A stretch of DNA of 64,000 bases from Bifidobacterium sp. N4G05 (GTDB taxonomy: Bacteria > Actinomycetota > Actinomycetes > Actinomycetales > Bifidobacteriaceae): contig NZ_NJNQ01000007.1 in the NCBI RefSeq assembly GCF_002742445.1, forward strand, positions 31,711 to 95,710, in the 5' to 3' direction. Shown piece after piece: positions 27,800-38,419 of this stretch. The position numbers were made by a program, and so were the translations under genes. The notes beneath the pieces were generated by a model that had not been told where the DNA came from, did not search any database, and saw only the letters and a list, made by a program, of their open reading frames with translations. How positions within the stretch are numbered: position 1 is the stretch's first letter; each line of letters starts with the position of its first letter.

Positions 27800-29023
27800 C
27801 TACTTCTCTTCCAACACCTGGGCGATTGCGTCATTCTCGCCGCGTGCCAGGCGCATATCGATAACGTTCATGAGATGTTCGCTGATTGCGGGAATGCCGA
27901 TTTCCTCGACGAGTTCGCCGAAGAAGCCTCGCACCACAAGTTTGCGGGCTTCGGTTTCCGGAATGCCACGGGACTGCAGATAGAACAGCTCCTCATCGTC
28001 GAAACGACCGACGGAAGAGGCATGTCCAGCTCCGATGATGTTGCCGTTTTCGATTTCCAGATTCGGTTCGGAATCGGCGATCGCGCCCGGAGTAAGTACC
28101 AGATTGCGGTTGAGCTCATACGAGTCAGTACCCGGCGCGGTCGGGGCGATCAGCGCGTTGCCGACCCATGTGGAGTGCGCGTCCTTGCCGTCAAGAGCGC
28201 CTTTATATACCACACGACTCTTACATTCGGGATAGTTGTGCACAACCATGGTGCGATGTTCGATATGCTCGCCCGGATCCACGAAGTAGATACCAAGCAT
28301 ATTGAGATCGCCTTGGCCGCCGCCGAAATCCTGATCCATACGGATTCGAACAACGTCGCCGCCAAGCGTGACCACGGAATGACGCAGGGACGCGCCCTCT
28401 CCCATGTGGATGCGCTGGTTGCCCACATGCTTGGATCCCTTGTTCCACTCCTGAATGAATGTGGTGGACACATGGGAGTCCTTACCTGTGAGGATCTCCA
28501 CGCCTTCGGCGATACGTGCATCGCCGTCATGCTCCACAACAACATCAGCGTGGGCGCGGTCAGCTGCGATGATCACCAAATGGAAAGCATCCAAGTCGGT
28601 TCCGGCACCATGCACCTTGACAAGTACTGGTTGCTCGATTTCACCCTCAATGCGCAGAATTCCAGCACGGGATGTGGAATTCCATTGCACCGCGGACACG
28701 CGATCGCAAGGCTTGGAAACAATGCCTGTATCGGCGTCTCCCGGCTTGCCTTCGCTATAGGTCACGCCTTCAGTGAGAGCCGTGCCGTCGATCATAGTGA
28801 CGGCAATCTGGGTTTCGTTCGACGGCGTAAACGGTTCAAAGAACTCTTCGACGCGTTCCACAGGGGTATAACGCCAATCATCCTGCTTGCGGTCGGGCAC
28901 TTCGAATGCGTCCACATCGAATGAACGCGGCGAGCGATCCGCCGAAGATGGCATGGCCGCCGGATTCGCATACGGATCGTTCGGATCCGCGACGGGAATG
29001 TTGATTTCCTGAGTTTGTGCCAT
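27800..29023 (-). CDS. sufD: SufD scaffold subunit
   Basis: This is a 407-residue SufB/SufD-family beta-helix protein (SRVVYKGALDGKDAHSTWVGN, DSYELNRNLVL, SEPNLEIENGNIIGAGHASSVG). It ends with the helical YLQSRGIPETEARKLVVRGFF typical of SufD. It pairs with SufB and SufC. It starts 5 nt after sufB. Confidence 0.95.
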   Translation of the reverse strand: MAQTQEINIPVADPNDPYANPAAMPSSADRSPRSFDVDAFEVPDRKQDDWRYTPVERVEEFFEPFTPSNETQIAVTMIDGTALTEGVTYSEGKPGDADTGIVSKPCDRVSAVQWNSTSRAGILRIEGEIEQPVLVKVHGAGTDLDAFHLVIIAADRAHADVVVEHDGDARIAEGVEILTGKDSHVSTTFIQEWNKGSKHVGNQRIHMGEGASLRHSVVTLGGDVVRIRMDQDFGGGQGDLNMLGIYFVDPGEHIEHRTMVVHNYPECKSRVVYKGALDGKDAHSTWVGNALIAPTAPGTDSYELNRNLVLTPGAIADSEPNLEIENGNIIGAGHASSVGRFDDEELFYLQSRGIPETEARKLVVRGFFGELVEEIGIPAISEHLMNVIDMRLARGENDAIAQVLEEK

Positions 29024-29028
29024 GGTAA

Positions 29029-30525
29029 TCAGCCCACCGATCCTTCCATCTGCAGTTCAACCAGTCGGTTCAGTTCAAGCGCGTATTCCATCGGCAGCTC
29101 ACGGCTGATAGGCTCCACGAAGCCTCGCACGATCATGCCCATGGCCTCGTCTTCGGAAAGACCGCGGCTCATCAGGTAGAACAGCTGGTCTTCGGAAACC
29201 TTGGAAACCGTAGCCTCATGTGCCATGGAAACATCGTCTTCGCGCACGTCCACATGCGGGTAGGTGTCGGAGCGACTGAACTCATCGACAAGCAGTGCAT
29301 CGCATACCGTCGAGTTGGACGATCCTTCGGCACCCTTGACGATTTTGACGAGACCACGATACGCGGAACGTCCACCGCCGCGGGAAATCGACTTCGCCAC
29401 AATGGTGGAGCTGGTGTGCGGTGCAAGGTGGATCATCTTCGCACCGGTATCCTGATACTGGCCCTTACCTGCGAAGCCAAGCGACATGGTGCTGGCCTTC
29501 GCATACGGCTCGGCAAGAATGCAGGCCGGATACTTCATGGTTGCCTTAGAACCAATGTTGCCATCGACCCATTCCATAGTGCCGCCTTCACGCACGTAGG
29601 CACGCTGCGTCACCAGATTGTAGACGTTGTTCGACCAGTTCTGCACGGTGGTGTAGCGCACGCGGGCATGTGGCTCAACGAAAATCTCCACTACGCCGGA
29701 ATGCAGCGAATCGGTCGAGTAGATCGGCGCGGTGCAGCCTTCCACATAATGCACGTACGATCCCTCATCGGCAATAATCAACGTGCGTTCGAACTGACCC
29801 ATGTTCGGCGTGTTGATACGGAAGTATGCCTGCAGCGGAATATCGACATGCACACCTTTCGGCACGTAGACGAACGATCCACCGGACCATGCGGCGGTGT
29901 TCAATGCCGAGAATTTGTTGTCGTTGCTTGGAATGCACTTGCCGAAATACTTCTTGACGATTTCCGGATATTTCTGCACCGCAGTGTCGGTGTCGACGAA
30001 AATCACGCCTTGGTCTTCGAGATCCTTCTGGATCGAGTTGTAGATGACTTCGGATTCATACTGTGCCGCGACGCCGGAGACAAGACGGCTTTTTTCCGCT
30101 TCCGGAATGCCAAGCTTGTCATACGTCGTGCGGATCTCATCAGGCAATTCCTCCCAGGTCGTGGCCTGCTTGTCGATCGGCTTGACGTAATACTTGAAAT
30201 CGTCGGCGTCAAAATCCTTCAGATCGACACCCCATTGAGGCATCGGACGGTTGATGAAATCGCGATAGCCTTCCAATCGCTTTTCCAGCATCCATTCCGG
30301 CTCGTTCTTATCTGCGGAAATGGCGCGCACGACGTTCTCGTCAATGCCTTTTTTTGCCGCTTCTCCGGCGAAATCCGTGTCATGCCATCCGTACGTATAG
30401 TCGCCGAACTGCTGGATGATTTCGTCATCCTGCTTGATTTTATCTTCGTTCACTCGCGTGCGATCAGCCACATATTGGCTCATCTCCACGTCAGCTGCGG
30501 CATTGGGCGCTTGGTTCTCTGCCAC
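29029..30525 (-). CDS. sufB: SufB scaffold subunit
   Basis: SufB is the main scaffold for nascent Fe-S clusters. At 498 residues it contains [43 protein letters not shown] and the end [24 protein letters not shown] 30525 follows GGAGG by 9 nt. It is the first gene of the sufB-D-C-S-U-(T) operon. No SufR-like repressor gene lies upstream, unlike many actinobacteria. Confidence 0.96.
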   Translation of the reverse strand: MAENQAPNAAADVEMSQYVADRTRVNEDKIKQDDEIIQQFGDYTYGWHDTDFAGEAAKKGIDENVVRAISADKNEPEWMLEKRLEGYRDFINRPMPQWGVDLKDFDADDFKYYVKPIDKQATTWEELPDEIRTTYDKLGIPEAEKSRLVSGVAAQYESEVIYNSIQKDLEDQGVIFVDTDTAVQKYPEIVKKYFGKCIPSNDNKFSALNTAAWSGGSFVYVPKGVHVDIPLQAYFRINTPNMGQFERTLIIADEGSYVHYVEGCTAPIYSTDSLHSGVVEIFVEPHARVRYTTVQNWSNNVYNLVTQRAYVREGGTMEWVDGNIGSKATMKYPACILAEPYAKASTMSLGFAGKGQYQDTGAKMIHLAPHTSSTIVAKSISRGGGRSAYRGLVKIVKGAEGSSNSTVCDALLVDEFSRSDTYPHVDVREDDVSMAHEATVSKVSEDQLFYLMSRGLSEDEAMGMIVRGFVEPISRELPMEYALELNRLVELQMEGSVG

Positions 30526-30577
30526 CGTACGCTGCCTCCAATCACTCGTTTGTACTTATGACAACCTAACAGAACGT

Positions 30578-30614
30578 GGGGTGAAACACTAGCACCCCTT
30601 TCGCCATTCGGCAA
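30578..30614 (-). promoter_or_regulatory. suf operon promoter with overlapping inverted repeat
   Basis: On the minus strand, TTGCCG (30614-30609) and TAGTGT (30591-30586) are 17 bp apart. The -10 lies inside the loop of a GGGGTG / CACCCC inverted repeat (30578-30583 and 30593-30598), a plausible operator. It is about 55-90 nt upstream of sufB. Confidence 0.5.
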
Positions 30615-30646
30615 TGATTTGTCGTGATTTATCTTACATAGCGCAA

Positions 30647-30676
30647 AGGCGGAAGCCGAACATCAGTCTTCCGCCT
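30647..30676 (-). terminator. Hairpin downstream of the L,D-transpeptidase gene
   Basis: AGGCGGAAG / CTTCCGCCT forms a 9-bp stem with a 12-nt loop, followed in the minus direction by TTTGC. It is a weak terminator candidate. Confidence 0.5.
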
Positions 30677-30704
30677 GTGCGTCTTTCTGTCGATAGCCCG
30701 CGAA

Positions 30705-32387
30705 TCAGGCCTGAACGTGAACCGTCGTTCCCATTAGGCACCAATTGTAGAACCATTCGGCCTGATCCCAGCCGACGCCGACGCAACCATGGGATGTGTT
30801 CTTCCCCATAGCTTGAATGCTGCTGTCGTTGAACGCGCTCTGGGTAGCGATGCGGTGAATCGCACATCCGGTCTTTGAGAAGTAGTTGACGAATCCAACA
30901 TCCTTAACATCCCACTTCTCGGTGCTTCCGTTCGATAGGGTAAGCGAGCCACTCATGTTCTGAGATTGGTATTTGAGCCACACTTTGAAGTCGCCGTCAG
31001 GCGTACAGTTGTCGTAGGAGTTCGGATCGCAGTAGGTTGGCGTACACAAGTCGCCGCTCGGCTGGCACTGGCCCGTCTGATAATCGTTGCCCTGACCGGC
31101 AGACATATGCATGACACGGACGGTCTGCCCATTTTCAATGGCTGTAACGGTATGCGAAGACAAGCTGACCACCACGGTACGTGTGGTTTTTTTCTCATTC
31201 TGTGGGTCGCAAGTGCCTTGGATATTTACTGAATCAGAGCCTTTGGCAAACGCCTCAGCGGCATCACGGCCAACATTGGTGTCACCACCATCAGAAACGG
31301 TTATGCCATCATGCCCAGCTACATTGGTTTGCAGCACATCACCGACACTATTAACGATGACATCACCATCAACTCGATCCGCATGGAAATTCGATTTGAT
31401 GGAATCATTATAGTATTGCTGCAATTTGTCCCCGTCGATGATCAAAGAGCCATTTCGGGTTTGATTATTGCCGAGCTTCTCACTATCCGGTCCAAGCGTG
31501 ATGGCCGATGCGATGGACTGCGCGCCGAATTCCGCAACTTTATGGTCGCCGATTTTGATAGCCACCGGCTTCGCTATCCACGCGTCAGCAGAAGCCTTGG
31601 CCTCGTTGGCTTGGTCATCCGTGATGACGGGATCAGTAACCTTATTTTTAAGAGTCACCATTTGAGCGGTCTGCTTGCCGAAGGACTCAAGCACGTTCTT
31701 GGCTTCTTTGACGATATCCGTCACATCGATACCAGTCCCCTGTTGGCCTGGCGTCACATCGAAGGCGGTACCATCCGCGTTGAGCTGTAGCGACGGGTTG
31801 GTGGCGGACACGGACTGCACTCCCAACATGTCACCTACCGTCTGGGCACTGACTCGAGAATCGTCGAAAGACTCGACGTCGACATCCTCACGGGTCCAGA
31901 ATGCATACTTCTGGAAAAAGGAATCGTTACGTTTCGCGTTCATCACATTTTCGGCGATGGACTCCGCGTCAATGGCGACGCCAAGATCCTTCAACGTGAC
32001 TTTCTTACTCGTTCCCTCATAGGAAACGGGAACCGTCAATGATTCCGCCGTATCGGAAATCTCTTGGATGATATGATCTCGGGATTGTCCTGTCATGGAC
32101 TTGCCCCAGAGCGTGACACCTGGCAACGCATGTGACTGGAAGAACCAGTATCCGCCGCCGGACACGACACCGAGAAGAAGCATCACCGCGAGAACAATCC
32201 ACAGCCACAACAGGTGGCGCTTCTTGCTGGCATTCACAGTCAACGCTGCGCCATCATCAATGGGATCGGCCGTTTCGGCAAACGAATCCAAGCTCACCTG
32301 CGAGATGACTTTTGGGTCATCGCCCATGTTTGGGAAGGCGAACTTACCATTGCCGCTTTCCGGAGAATCCATATCGTTCAAGCTCAT
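30705..32387 (-). CDS. L,D-transpeptidase (YkuD domain), membrane-anchored
   Basis: This is a 560-residue type II membrane protein. A short cytoplasmic tail comes first, then one membrane segment at about 58-83 (LLWLWIVLAVMLLLGVVSGG). Extracellular substrate-domain repeats of the PG_binding_4/YoeB type follow (VTLKDLGVAIDAESI), then a C-terminal YkuD catalytic domain with the active-site motif SHGCVGVGWDQAEWFYNW. The enzyme forms 3-3 peptidoglycan cross-links or attaches proteins. It has several extra Cys (GTCDPQ, GQCQPSGDLCTPTYCDPNSYDNC) suggesting disulfides outside the cell. ATG 32387 follows GAGGGAG. Confidence 0.93.
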   Translation of the reverse strand: MSLNDMDSPESGNGKFAFPNMGDDPKVISQVSLDSFAETADPIDDGAALTVNASKKRHLLWLWIVLAVMLLLGVVSGGGYWFFQSHALPGVTLWGKSMTGQSRDHIIQEISDTAESLTVPVSYEGTSKKVTLKDLGVAIDAESIAENVMNAKRNDSFFQKYAFWTREDVDVESFDDSRVSAQTVGDMLGVQSVSATNPSLQLNADGTAFDVTPGQQGTGIDVTDIVKEAKNVLESFGKQTAQMVTLKNKVTDPVITDDQANEAKASADAWIAKPVAIKIGDHKVAEFGAQSIASAITLGPDSEKLGNNQTRNGSLIIDGDKLQQYYNDSIKSNFHADRVDGDVIVNSVGDVLQTNVAGHDGITVSDGGDTNVGRDAAEAFAKGSDSVNIQGTCDPQNEKKTTRTVVVSLSSHTVTAIENGQTVRVMHMSAGQGNDYQTGQCQPSGDLCTPTYCDPNSYDNCTPDGDFKVWLKYQSQNMSGSLTLSNGSTEKWDVKDVGFVNYFSKTGCAIHRIATQSAFNDSSIQAMGKNTSHGCVGVGWDQAEWFYNWCLMGTTVHVQA

Positions 32388-32452
32388 GCTCCCTCGTAAA
32401 GGTTTTTCATTACGAATACGTCTTGTTGGTAATTCAAGGCCAGGCCCCTATT

Positions 32453-32498
32453 ATGCAACATGGTCATGAACTCCTTTGGACTCATGACCATGTTGCAT
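32453..32498. terminator. Long hairpin downstream of pyrG
   Basis: ATGCAACATGGTCATGA (32453-32469) pairs perfectly over 17 bp with 32482-32498, with a 12-nt loop. It lies between pyrG and the L,D-transpeptidase start. There is no T run, so a terminator or processing signal is possible. Confidence 0.6.
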
Positions 32499-32533
32499 AT
32501 CGGGTTATCCGACGTTAATCACAATTCGTCGAT

Positions 32534-34195
32534 TTAGCGCTCCTGCTGGTGGTCCAGAGCAGCCTTGACTAGACCTGCGAACAGCGGGTGCGGCTTGGTC
32601 GGGCGGGACTTGAACTCAGGATGAGCCTGAGTGGCCACATAGAACGGGTGCACTTCGCGAGGAAGTTCGACGAACTCGGTGAGTTCGCCGTCCGGGCTCT
32701 GGCCGGAAATGCGCAGACCCGCTTCACGCAGACGGTCCTTATATGCCACGTTCACTTCGTAACGGTGACGATGGCGCTCAGTGACATGCGTGGTGCCGTA
32801 CAGTTCCGCAACGATGGAACCTTCTTCAAGCTCAGCAGGATAGGAGCCAAGACGCATGGTGTGTCCCATGTCACCATTGCCAGCGACGATGTCTTTCTGC
32901 TCCTCCATGGTTGCGATGACCGGGGTCGCACAATCGGGCTCGAACTCGGTGGAGTTCGCGTCCTCCAAGCCGAGGACGTGGCGGGCGTATTCGATGACCA
33001 TGGACTGCAGGCCGAGGCACAGGCCGAGAGCCGGCAGCTTGTTCTCACGGGCGAACTTCAGGGCGCCGATCTTGCCGTCGATGCCGCGGATACCGAAGCC
33101 TCCGGGAACGACAATGCCGTCGACTTGGTCGAGCGCGGCGGCCGCACCCTCCTCGGTCTCGCACTTATCGGCGGCGACCCACTTGACGTTCACCTTGGCA
33201 TAGTTGGCGAAACCACCGGCCTTGATGGCTTCGGTGACAGACAGGTAGGCATCCGGCAGATCGATGTACTTGCCGACGATGGCGATGTTCACCTCATGCT
33301 TCGGGTGGTGCACACGCTCCAGCAGGTCCTCCCACTCGTCCCAATCGACATCGTGGAACGGCAGGCCGAGTTCGCGCACGACATAGGCATCGAGGCCTTC
33401 GTCGAACAGGGTCTTCGGCACGTCGTAGATGCTCGGGGCGTCCACACAGTTGACCACGCCTTCGGAATCCACGTCGCACATCAGGGAGATCTTGTCCTTG
33501 ATGGACTGGTTCAACGGACGGTCGGAACGCAACACCAGGGCATCCGGGGAGATGCCGAGCTGACGCAGCATCATGACGGAGTGCTGGGTCGGCTTGGTCT
33601 TGAGCTCATGGGCGGCAGCAATGTACGGCACCAAGGAGACGTGCACGAACATGCAGTTTTCGGCGCCCAGATCGCGGCGGACCTCACGCGCGGCCTCCAA
33701 GAACGGCTGGGATTCGATGTCGCCGACGGTGCCACCGATTTCGGTGATGATCACGTCGACGTCATCGGACGCCTGCGCACGCATGCGGGACTTGATTTCG
33801 TTGGTGATGTGCGGGATGACCTGCACGCACTGTCCAAGGTATTCGCCGGCGCGTTCCTTGCGCAGCACTTCCTGGTAGATCTGACCGGTGGTAACGTTCG
33901 CCTTTTGGCTCAGATACACGTCAAGGAAACGCTCATAGTGGCCGATGTCGAGATCGGTTTCGGCGCCGTCCTCGGTGACATAGACTTCACCATGCTGGAA
34001 CGGATTCATAGTGCCCGGATCAACGTTGATGTACGGATCGAGCTTCTGCTGCAAAACCTTGATGCCACGGCTACGAAGTAGGCGACCAAGGGAGGAGGCG
34101 GTCAGGCCTTTGCCGAGAGAGGAAACAACGCCACCGGTGACAAAAATATGCTTGGTAACGTGCTCTTGAGAATTGCCATGTGTTCTTCTAACCAT
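32534..34195 (-). CDS. pyrG: CTP synthase
   Basis: PyrG makes CTP from UTP using glutamine. The N-terminal synthetase ([39 protein letters not shown]) is followed by the class-I GATase with the nucleophile Cys in GLCLGLQ and the final HPEF. ATG 34195 ([15 protein letters not shown]) follows GGAG by 4 nt; 553 residues. The longer frame start at 34219 has no site. Confidence 0.97.
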   Translation of the reverse strand: MVRRTHGNSQEHVTKHIFVTGGVVSSLGKGLTASSLGRLLRSRGIKVLQQKLDPYINVDPGTMNPFQHGEVYVTEDGAETDLDIGHYERFLDVYLSQKANVTTGQIYQEVLRKERAGEYLGQCVQVIPHITNEIKSRMRAQASDDVDVIITEIGGTVGDIESQPFLEAAREVRRDLGAENCMFVHVSLVPYIAAAHELKTKPTQHSVMMLRQLGISPDALVLRSDRPLNQSIKDKISLMCDVDSEGVVNCVDAPSIYDVPKTLFDEGLDAYVVRELGLPFHDVDWDEWEDLLERVHHPKHEVNIAIVGKYIDLPDAYLSVTEAIKAGGFANYAKVNVKWVAADKCETEEGAAAALDQVDGIVVPGGFGIRGIDGKIGALKFARENKLPALGLCLGLQSMVIEYARHVLGLEDANSTEFEPDCATPVIATMEEQKDIVAGNGDMGHTMRLGSYPAELEEGSIVAELYGTTHVTERHRHRYEVNVAYKDRLREAGLRISGQSPDGELTEFVELPREVHPFYVATQAHPEFKSRPTKPHPLFAGLVKAALDHQQER

Positions 34196-34602
34196 GGAAC
34201 TCCAGTCTATCAGCGGCATAAGACGCGGCGTGTTTCTTCAATGCGAAAATGCGGGGCCATCGTCTCTTCGATGATCCCGCCTAGCAAAAGTAGGAAATAC
34301 AGTCAGTCAATCAGATTCAGTTCTTCTTTCTGTGGGAAGTCGCGAATGCGAATGCTATGTCAAAAGTCACCGTGGCCAATACGAATCACGTGATGGCGGA
34401 ACCTGTCTTCGGGCTCTTCCAGCTGGAGTCGGCAGGCTTGCAGTAGATAGTGACGCTTCTATCATCCGGTAGTGTCTCGTCATCTTTCTGGTTCGCATCA
34501 GGATCGGACGGATCGGCGGCCCCGGTGGATGCCGGATGCCTACCGGAAAGCATCCGGCATGTATTGCGTTGCTTGGCAGTCCCAATCAGAACTCGAAAAA
34601 CG
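34196..34602. other. Non-coding stretch between aroQ and pyrG
   Basis: No ORF with a ribosome-binding site is seen here. It holds the pyrG upstream region and, near the aroQ end, a perfect 11-bp inverted repeat (34529-34539 with 34550-34560). Otherwise it shows no clear repeats or RNA structure. Confidence 0.4.
34529..34560 (-). terminator. Hairpin downstream of aroQ
   Basis: ATGCCGGATGC / GCATCCGGCAT, 11 bp with a 10-nt loop, lies 43 nt after the aroQ stop (minus strand). There is no T tail, so terminator function is likely but not certain. Confidence 0.55.
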
Positions 34603-35052
34603 TTACTTAGCTTCCAGCAGGTGCGCGACGGCGTCCAAAGCGAGCTTGTATCCGTAGAAGCCCATGCCAGTGATAGTGCCGGTGGCGACCGGTGAAATCA
34701 CGGAGCGTTTGCGGAACTCGTCGCGCGCGGACGGATTGGATATATGCACCTCCATCAGCGGCAGACCCTCGTCAATCACCATGTGGGCGGCGTCCGCAAG
34801 ACCGTAGGAGTAATGGGTGAATGCGGCGGGGTTCATCACGATGGGCGTCTTCTCATCGGCGGCCTGATGCATCCAGCCGATCATCTCGGCCTCGTCATCG
34901 CTCTGGCGGACCTCCACGTCAAGCCCGAGTTCCGCACCCCACTGCGTGCACAACTCGCGCAGGGTCTCAAGATCCTGCTTGCCGTACACGTCGGGCTGTC
35001 GCACGCCAAGACGACCGAGATTCGGTCCATTGACGACTACTACTTTAGTCAT
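34603..35052 (-). CDS. aroQ: 3-dehydroquinate dehydratase, type II
   Basis: This enzyme converts 3-dehydroquinate to 3-dehydroshikimate. It is 149 residues, a small type II enzyme: NGPNLGRLGVRQPDVYG with the catalytic Tyr, NPAAFTHYSYGLADA and EVHISNPSARDEFRKRSVISP are diagnostic. ATG 35052 (MTKVVVVNG) follows GGGGAG by 7 nt; an upstream TTG is rejected. It is the third gene of aroC-aroKB-aroQ. Confidence 0.96.
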   Translation of the reverse strand: MTKVVVVNGPNLGRLGVRQPDVYGKQDLETLRELCTQWGAELGLDVEVRQSDDEAEMIGWMHQAADEKTPIVMNPAAFTHYSYGLADAAHMVIDEGLPLMEVHISNPSARDEFRKRSVISPVATGTITGMGFYGYKLALDAVAHLLEAK

Positions 35053-35070
35053 GTTCAAACTCCCCTGTTA

Positions 35071-36699
35071 TTACTGCTGAATGCGGCGGAACGCCTCTTC
35101 GACGGCATCCGCGGGTGGATCCTCAAGATGAATCGGATGCCCAATCCTGTCAAGCACCACAAAACGAAGTTTGTTGCCGCGGGCCTTCTTGTCTCGATGC
35201 ATTAAAGCGAGCACATCGTCCCACGTACCGTTGTTCCAAGACGTGGGCAAGCCCAGCGAGCCCAGCAGCGAACGATGGTAGTCCACAAGATCCTGATCGA
35301 TGTATCCCAGAAGATGCGACAGTTCAGCCGCATACACGCATCCGACCGCCACCGCATTGCCATGACGCCAACGGAAATGCTCAAGCTTTTCGATGGCATG
35401 GCCGAGAGTATGCCCATAGTTCAGGAATTCGCGCAGTCCCGCCTCCTTAAGATCGGCGGACACATGGTAGGCCTTCACGCTCACGGTATGTTCGATCAGC
35501 TCTGCGACCACATCCTTCAAATCGGAATCCAGGAACGTCGACCCGTCGAAGGCACGCAGTTCATCGGCATAATCCTCAAGAATCTGCAGAATTTCCGGAT
35601 CCATGATGAAACCGGACTTGACGACCTCACCCAAGCCCTCGATGAAAATGTCGTTCGGCAACGATGTGAGCGACTTTAGGTCGGCGAGCACTCCTGCCGG
35701 AGTGTAGAACGAACCGACCAGATTCTTTCCCTGCGGCGTATTGATGCCAGTTTTGCCACCGGTCGAAGCGTCAACCATGGCAAGCAGCGATGTCGGGCAG
35801 TTCACATAGCGAATGCCACGCATCCATGTGGCTGCCACAAAACCAGCCAAATCGGTTGCCGCTCCACCGCCAAGGCCGACGATCGCATCGGAACGGGTGA
35901 AACCCTCATCGCCCAAACGCTGCCAAATACCGTTGGCTACCTCGATGGTCTTTCCAGCCTCCGCATCGGGAATGATAATGTCGTACGCATCATAGCCCGC
36001 CTGCCGAAGCAGCGTGCGCGCACGATCCGAATGACGCTGCACCGGCTGTGTGTGGATAAGCGCCACCTTGACGGGCTTGCTGCCCAAAACCTGTGGAAGC
36101 TGTCCCATCACACCCTCGCCGATACGAACATCGTACGGTTCGATGGTGGAACCGGTGACATGTACTATACGTTGATCAATCATTTCCATCAGCTTTCTCG
36201 CTGCCGCCTGCGGAGACTGGCCGCGTGTGCCCACATGCACGTTCGCCACGCACCTGAACACCGGGTCACGTTCCTTATAAAGTTTCTTCCAACGCATATT
36301 GGCATCGCCGTTGAGCATCGGACGACCTCCACCACGATTCGCGCGCTCCATGGCCTCTTCCGGATCAGCCATCAAATACACGACCTTGCCACCAGACGCA
36401 ACGTATCTCGCCAATCCCTCCTGGATGGAAGGTGTCATCGGCGCGCCCCCGCCCAAGGAAAAGATGCCATCGAAATCCTCAAGCATGTCAAGCACAACAT
36501 CGCTTTCCAGCTCACGAAATTCCGGCTCGCCGTACTTTTCGAAATATTCGGGGATTCGCATTCCCACATCATGTTCGATCTCATTATCGGCATCGGCAAA
36601 CGGCAGATTCATCATCCGCGCCACTTCCTTGCCGACACGTGTTTTGCCCGCGCCCATCATGCCGATGATCACGGCGACAGGCCTGCGCATACCAGCCAT
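35071..36699 (-). CDS. aroKB: Bifunctional shikimate kinase / 3-dehydroquinate synthase
   Basis: Two enzymes are fused in one 542-residue chain. Residues about 1-170 are AroK: P-loop [15 protein letters not shown], then [11 protein letters not shown] and NRGGGRPML. Residues about 175-542 are Aro[43 protein letters not shown] and the metal-binding [12 protein letters not shown]. The fusion order (kinase first) is known in bifidobacteria. ATG 36699 is preferred, being preceded by GAGGTG; a GTG at 36711 overlapping the aroC stop is possible. It supplies steps 2 and 5 of the shikimate pathway. Confidence 0.96.
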   Translation of the reverse strand: MAGMRRPVAVIIGMMGAGKTRVGKEVARMMNLPFADADNEIEHDVGMRIPEYFEKYGEPEFRELESDVVLDMLEDFDGIFSLGGGAPMTPSIQEGLARYVASGGKVVYLMADPEEAMERANRGGGRPMLNGDANMRWKKLYKERDPVFRCVANVHVGTRGQSPQAAARKLMEMIDQRIVHVTGSTIEPYDVRIGEGVMGQLPQVLGSKPVKVALIHTQPVQRHSDRARTLLRQAGYDAYDIIIPDAEAGKTIEVANGIWQRLGDEGFTRSDAIVGLGGGAATDLAGFVAATWMRGIRYVNCPTSLLAMVDASTGGKTGINTPQGKNLVGSFYTPAGVLADLKSLTSLPNDIFIEGLGEVVKSGFIMDPEILQILEDYADELRAFDGSTFLDSDLKDVVAELIEHTVSVKAYHVSADLKEAGLREFLNYGHTLGHAIEKLEHFRWRHGNAVAVGCVYAAELSHLLGYIDQDLVDYHRSLLGSLGLPTSWNNGTWDDVLALMHRDKKARGNKLRFVVLDRIGHPIHLEDPPADAVEEAFRRIQQ

Positions 36700-36707
36700 G
36701 AAACGAA

Positions 36708-37901
36708 TCACCTCATATGCTCAGGCCAGGAGGCAATGTACTGTTCGGCATTACGCTTAGTCTCGGCAACGCAGTCGCCGCCGAACTTCTCAAGCACATA
36801 CTGCGCGATGGTCAGACGCACCATTGCCTCGGCCACAACCGCGGCCGCCGGAACCGCGGTGCTGTCGGAACGTTGGTTGATGGCCTGCGCCGGTTCGCCT
36901 GTGGTCACATCAACGGTTCGCAACGCCTTCGGAATGGACGGAATTGGCTTCATGGCCGCACGCACCACGATCGGCTGGCCGTTCGACATGCCACCCTCGA
37001 TACCACCGGCACGGTTGCTCAGACGGGAGATACGACCGTCCTCGCCCACCACCATCTCATCATGGGCCTGAGAACCAGGACGCATGGCTTCAAGGAAACC
37101 GTCACCGATTTCCACACCCTTGATGGCCTGAATGCCCATCAAGGCGCTTGCCAAAGCCGCATCAAGACGGCGATCCGACTCGACATAGGTACCGACGCCC
37201 GCAGGAACGCCGTACACCACGACCTCAATCACACCGCCCAACGTGTCAGCGTTCTCTTTCGCCTCATCGATGCGGGCGATCATCTGCTTTTCCGCTTCCT
37301 TGTCAAGCGTACGCACCGGAGAGGCATCCAATGCTTCAAGGTCCTCCGGCTTAGGAAGCGTGGCCTGCTGCGGATCGGTAATGCCCGCGCCGCCGATGGA
37401 GAGCACATGTGAAACGGTGCGGATGCCGAATGTCTGCTCCAGGAACTGCTTGGCAACCTCGCCCAGCGCCACACGAGAAGCCGTCTCGCGTGCGGAAGAA
37501 CGTTCCAGCACCGGACGAGCGTCATCAAAACCGTATTTGCGCATGCCAGTCAGGTCAGCATGCCCCGGGCGCGGGCGGGACAGCGGGGCATTGCGCCCCT
37601 CACGAGCAATCTCATGATCAAGCGGATCGGCGCTCATCACTTCGGTCCACTTCGGCCACTCGGTGTTGGCGATCTCAATGGCCACCGGAGAGCCGATGGT
37701 CTCACCGAAACGCACGCCGGTAAGCATACGAACCTTGTCCTGCTCGAACTTCATACGTGCGCCACGGCCATATCCAAGACGACGACGCGCCAACGCGCCG
37801 ACAATATCCTCCGTAGTGACGTGGACGCCCGCAGGCAGCCCCTCGATCATGGCGACAAGCGCCTCGCCGTGCGATTCACCTGCTGTCTGCCAGCGCAACA
37901 T
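36708..37901 (-). CDS. aroC: Chorismate synthase
   Basis: This is the last enzyme of the shikimate pathway (FMN-dependent). Signatures [35 protein letters not shown] and [18 protein letters not shown] are intact. At 397 residues it has the usual length. ATG 37901 follows AAGGAGTTGGC. It is the first gene of the aroC-aroKB-aroQ cluster; aroE, often adjacent in other actinobacteria, is not present in this window. Confidence 0.97.
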   Translation of the reverse strand: MLRWQTAGESHGEALVAMIEGLPAGVHVTTEDIVGALARRRLGYGRGARMKFEQDKVRMLTGVRFGETIGSPVAIEIANTEWPKWTEVMSADPLDHEIAREGRNAPLSRPRPGHADLTGMRKYGFDDARPVLERSSARETASRVALGEVAKQFLEQTFGIRTVSHVLSIGGAGITDPQQATLPKPEDLEALDASPVRTLDKEAEKQMIARIDEAKENADTLGGVIEVVVYGVPAGVGTYVESDRRLDAALASALMGIQAIKGVEIGDGFLEAMRPGSQAHDEMVVGEDGRISRLSNRAGGIEGGMSNGQPIVVRAAMKPIPSIPKALRTVDVTTGEPAQAINQRSDSTAVPAAAVVAEAMVRLTIAQYVLEKFGGDCVAETKRNAEQYIASWPEHMR

Positions 37902-37921
37902 GCCAACTCCTTTTCTTCCGA

Positions 37922-38419
37922 ATGCAACTAGTGGACTATCTTAACGGTATGTGGTACATGATTTGCCTGCCGAGTCTGCTCTGTGGACTAGCCGTCAGCG
38001 TTGAAGACATCCGTTCACGTCGCATCCCGCGCACATGGGTCGCCGCAGGATGCGTAGTGCAGATTATCGTAAACCTCATATACGCGCTCTATGCCAACGC
38101 ACTATTCTTGGCGCTGCAGGCACTGCTCTTCGCCGCGCTGTCGGCGGCGCTGCAATGCGCTCTTGCTTTAGTGAAACCCGGATCGTTGGGATTTGGCGAC
38201 GTCACGACCACGTTGCTTATGGGTTTGGCCGTCGGCATGTTCGGTCTGTTCGCCGTAGTGTCTTGGTGGCTTGCCGTCGGCGTGGTCGGCTTGTGCTGGA
38301 TTGCCCTATGGACACGTTTTGATCCGCAAAAGCATACTTCTTACGCCGGTAGAACGCCATTCGCCCCGGCGATTGTGGCGACCGGGGCGATAGGCATTGC
38401 AGTTGGCGTTATGTTCTGA
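37922..38419 (+). CDS. Prepilin-peptidase-like (A24) membrane protein
   Basis: This is a 165-residue protein with about five membrane helices. It carries the two aspartates of the A24/TadV aspartyl peptidase family: [11 protein letters not shown] (first Asp) and GSLGFGDV (second Asp, GFGD motif). It lacks the N-methylation domain of full PilD. It would process Tad/Flp or pseudopilin leaders, though no pilin gene is in the window. It lacks a clear ribosome-binding site before ATG 37922. It is the only plus-strand gene in the ar-mltG block, and its stop abuts the mltG stop (TGATCA). Confidence 0.88.
   Translation: MQLVDYLNGMWYMICLPSLLCGLAVSVEDIRSRRIPRTWVAAGCVVQIIVNLIYALYANALFLALQALLFAALSAALQCALALVKPGSLGFGDVTTTLLMGLAVGMFGLFAVVSWWLAVGVVGLCWIALWTRFDPQKHTSYAGRTPFAPAIVATGAIGIAVGVMF

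Noticed and set aside
32453..32498. Mobile repeat element (REP-like) after pyrG
   Set aside because: Only one copy was found in the window; without further copies it is treated as a single hairpin.
34148..34393. 81-codon plus-strand ORF upstream of pyrG
   Set aside because: No ribosome-binding site, overlaps the pyrG start antisense, and its composition is not protein-like.
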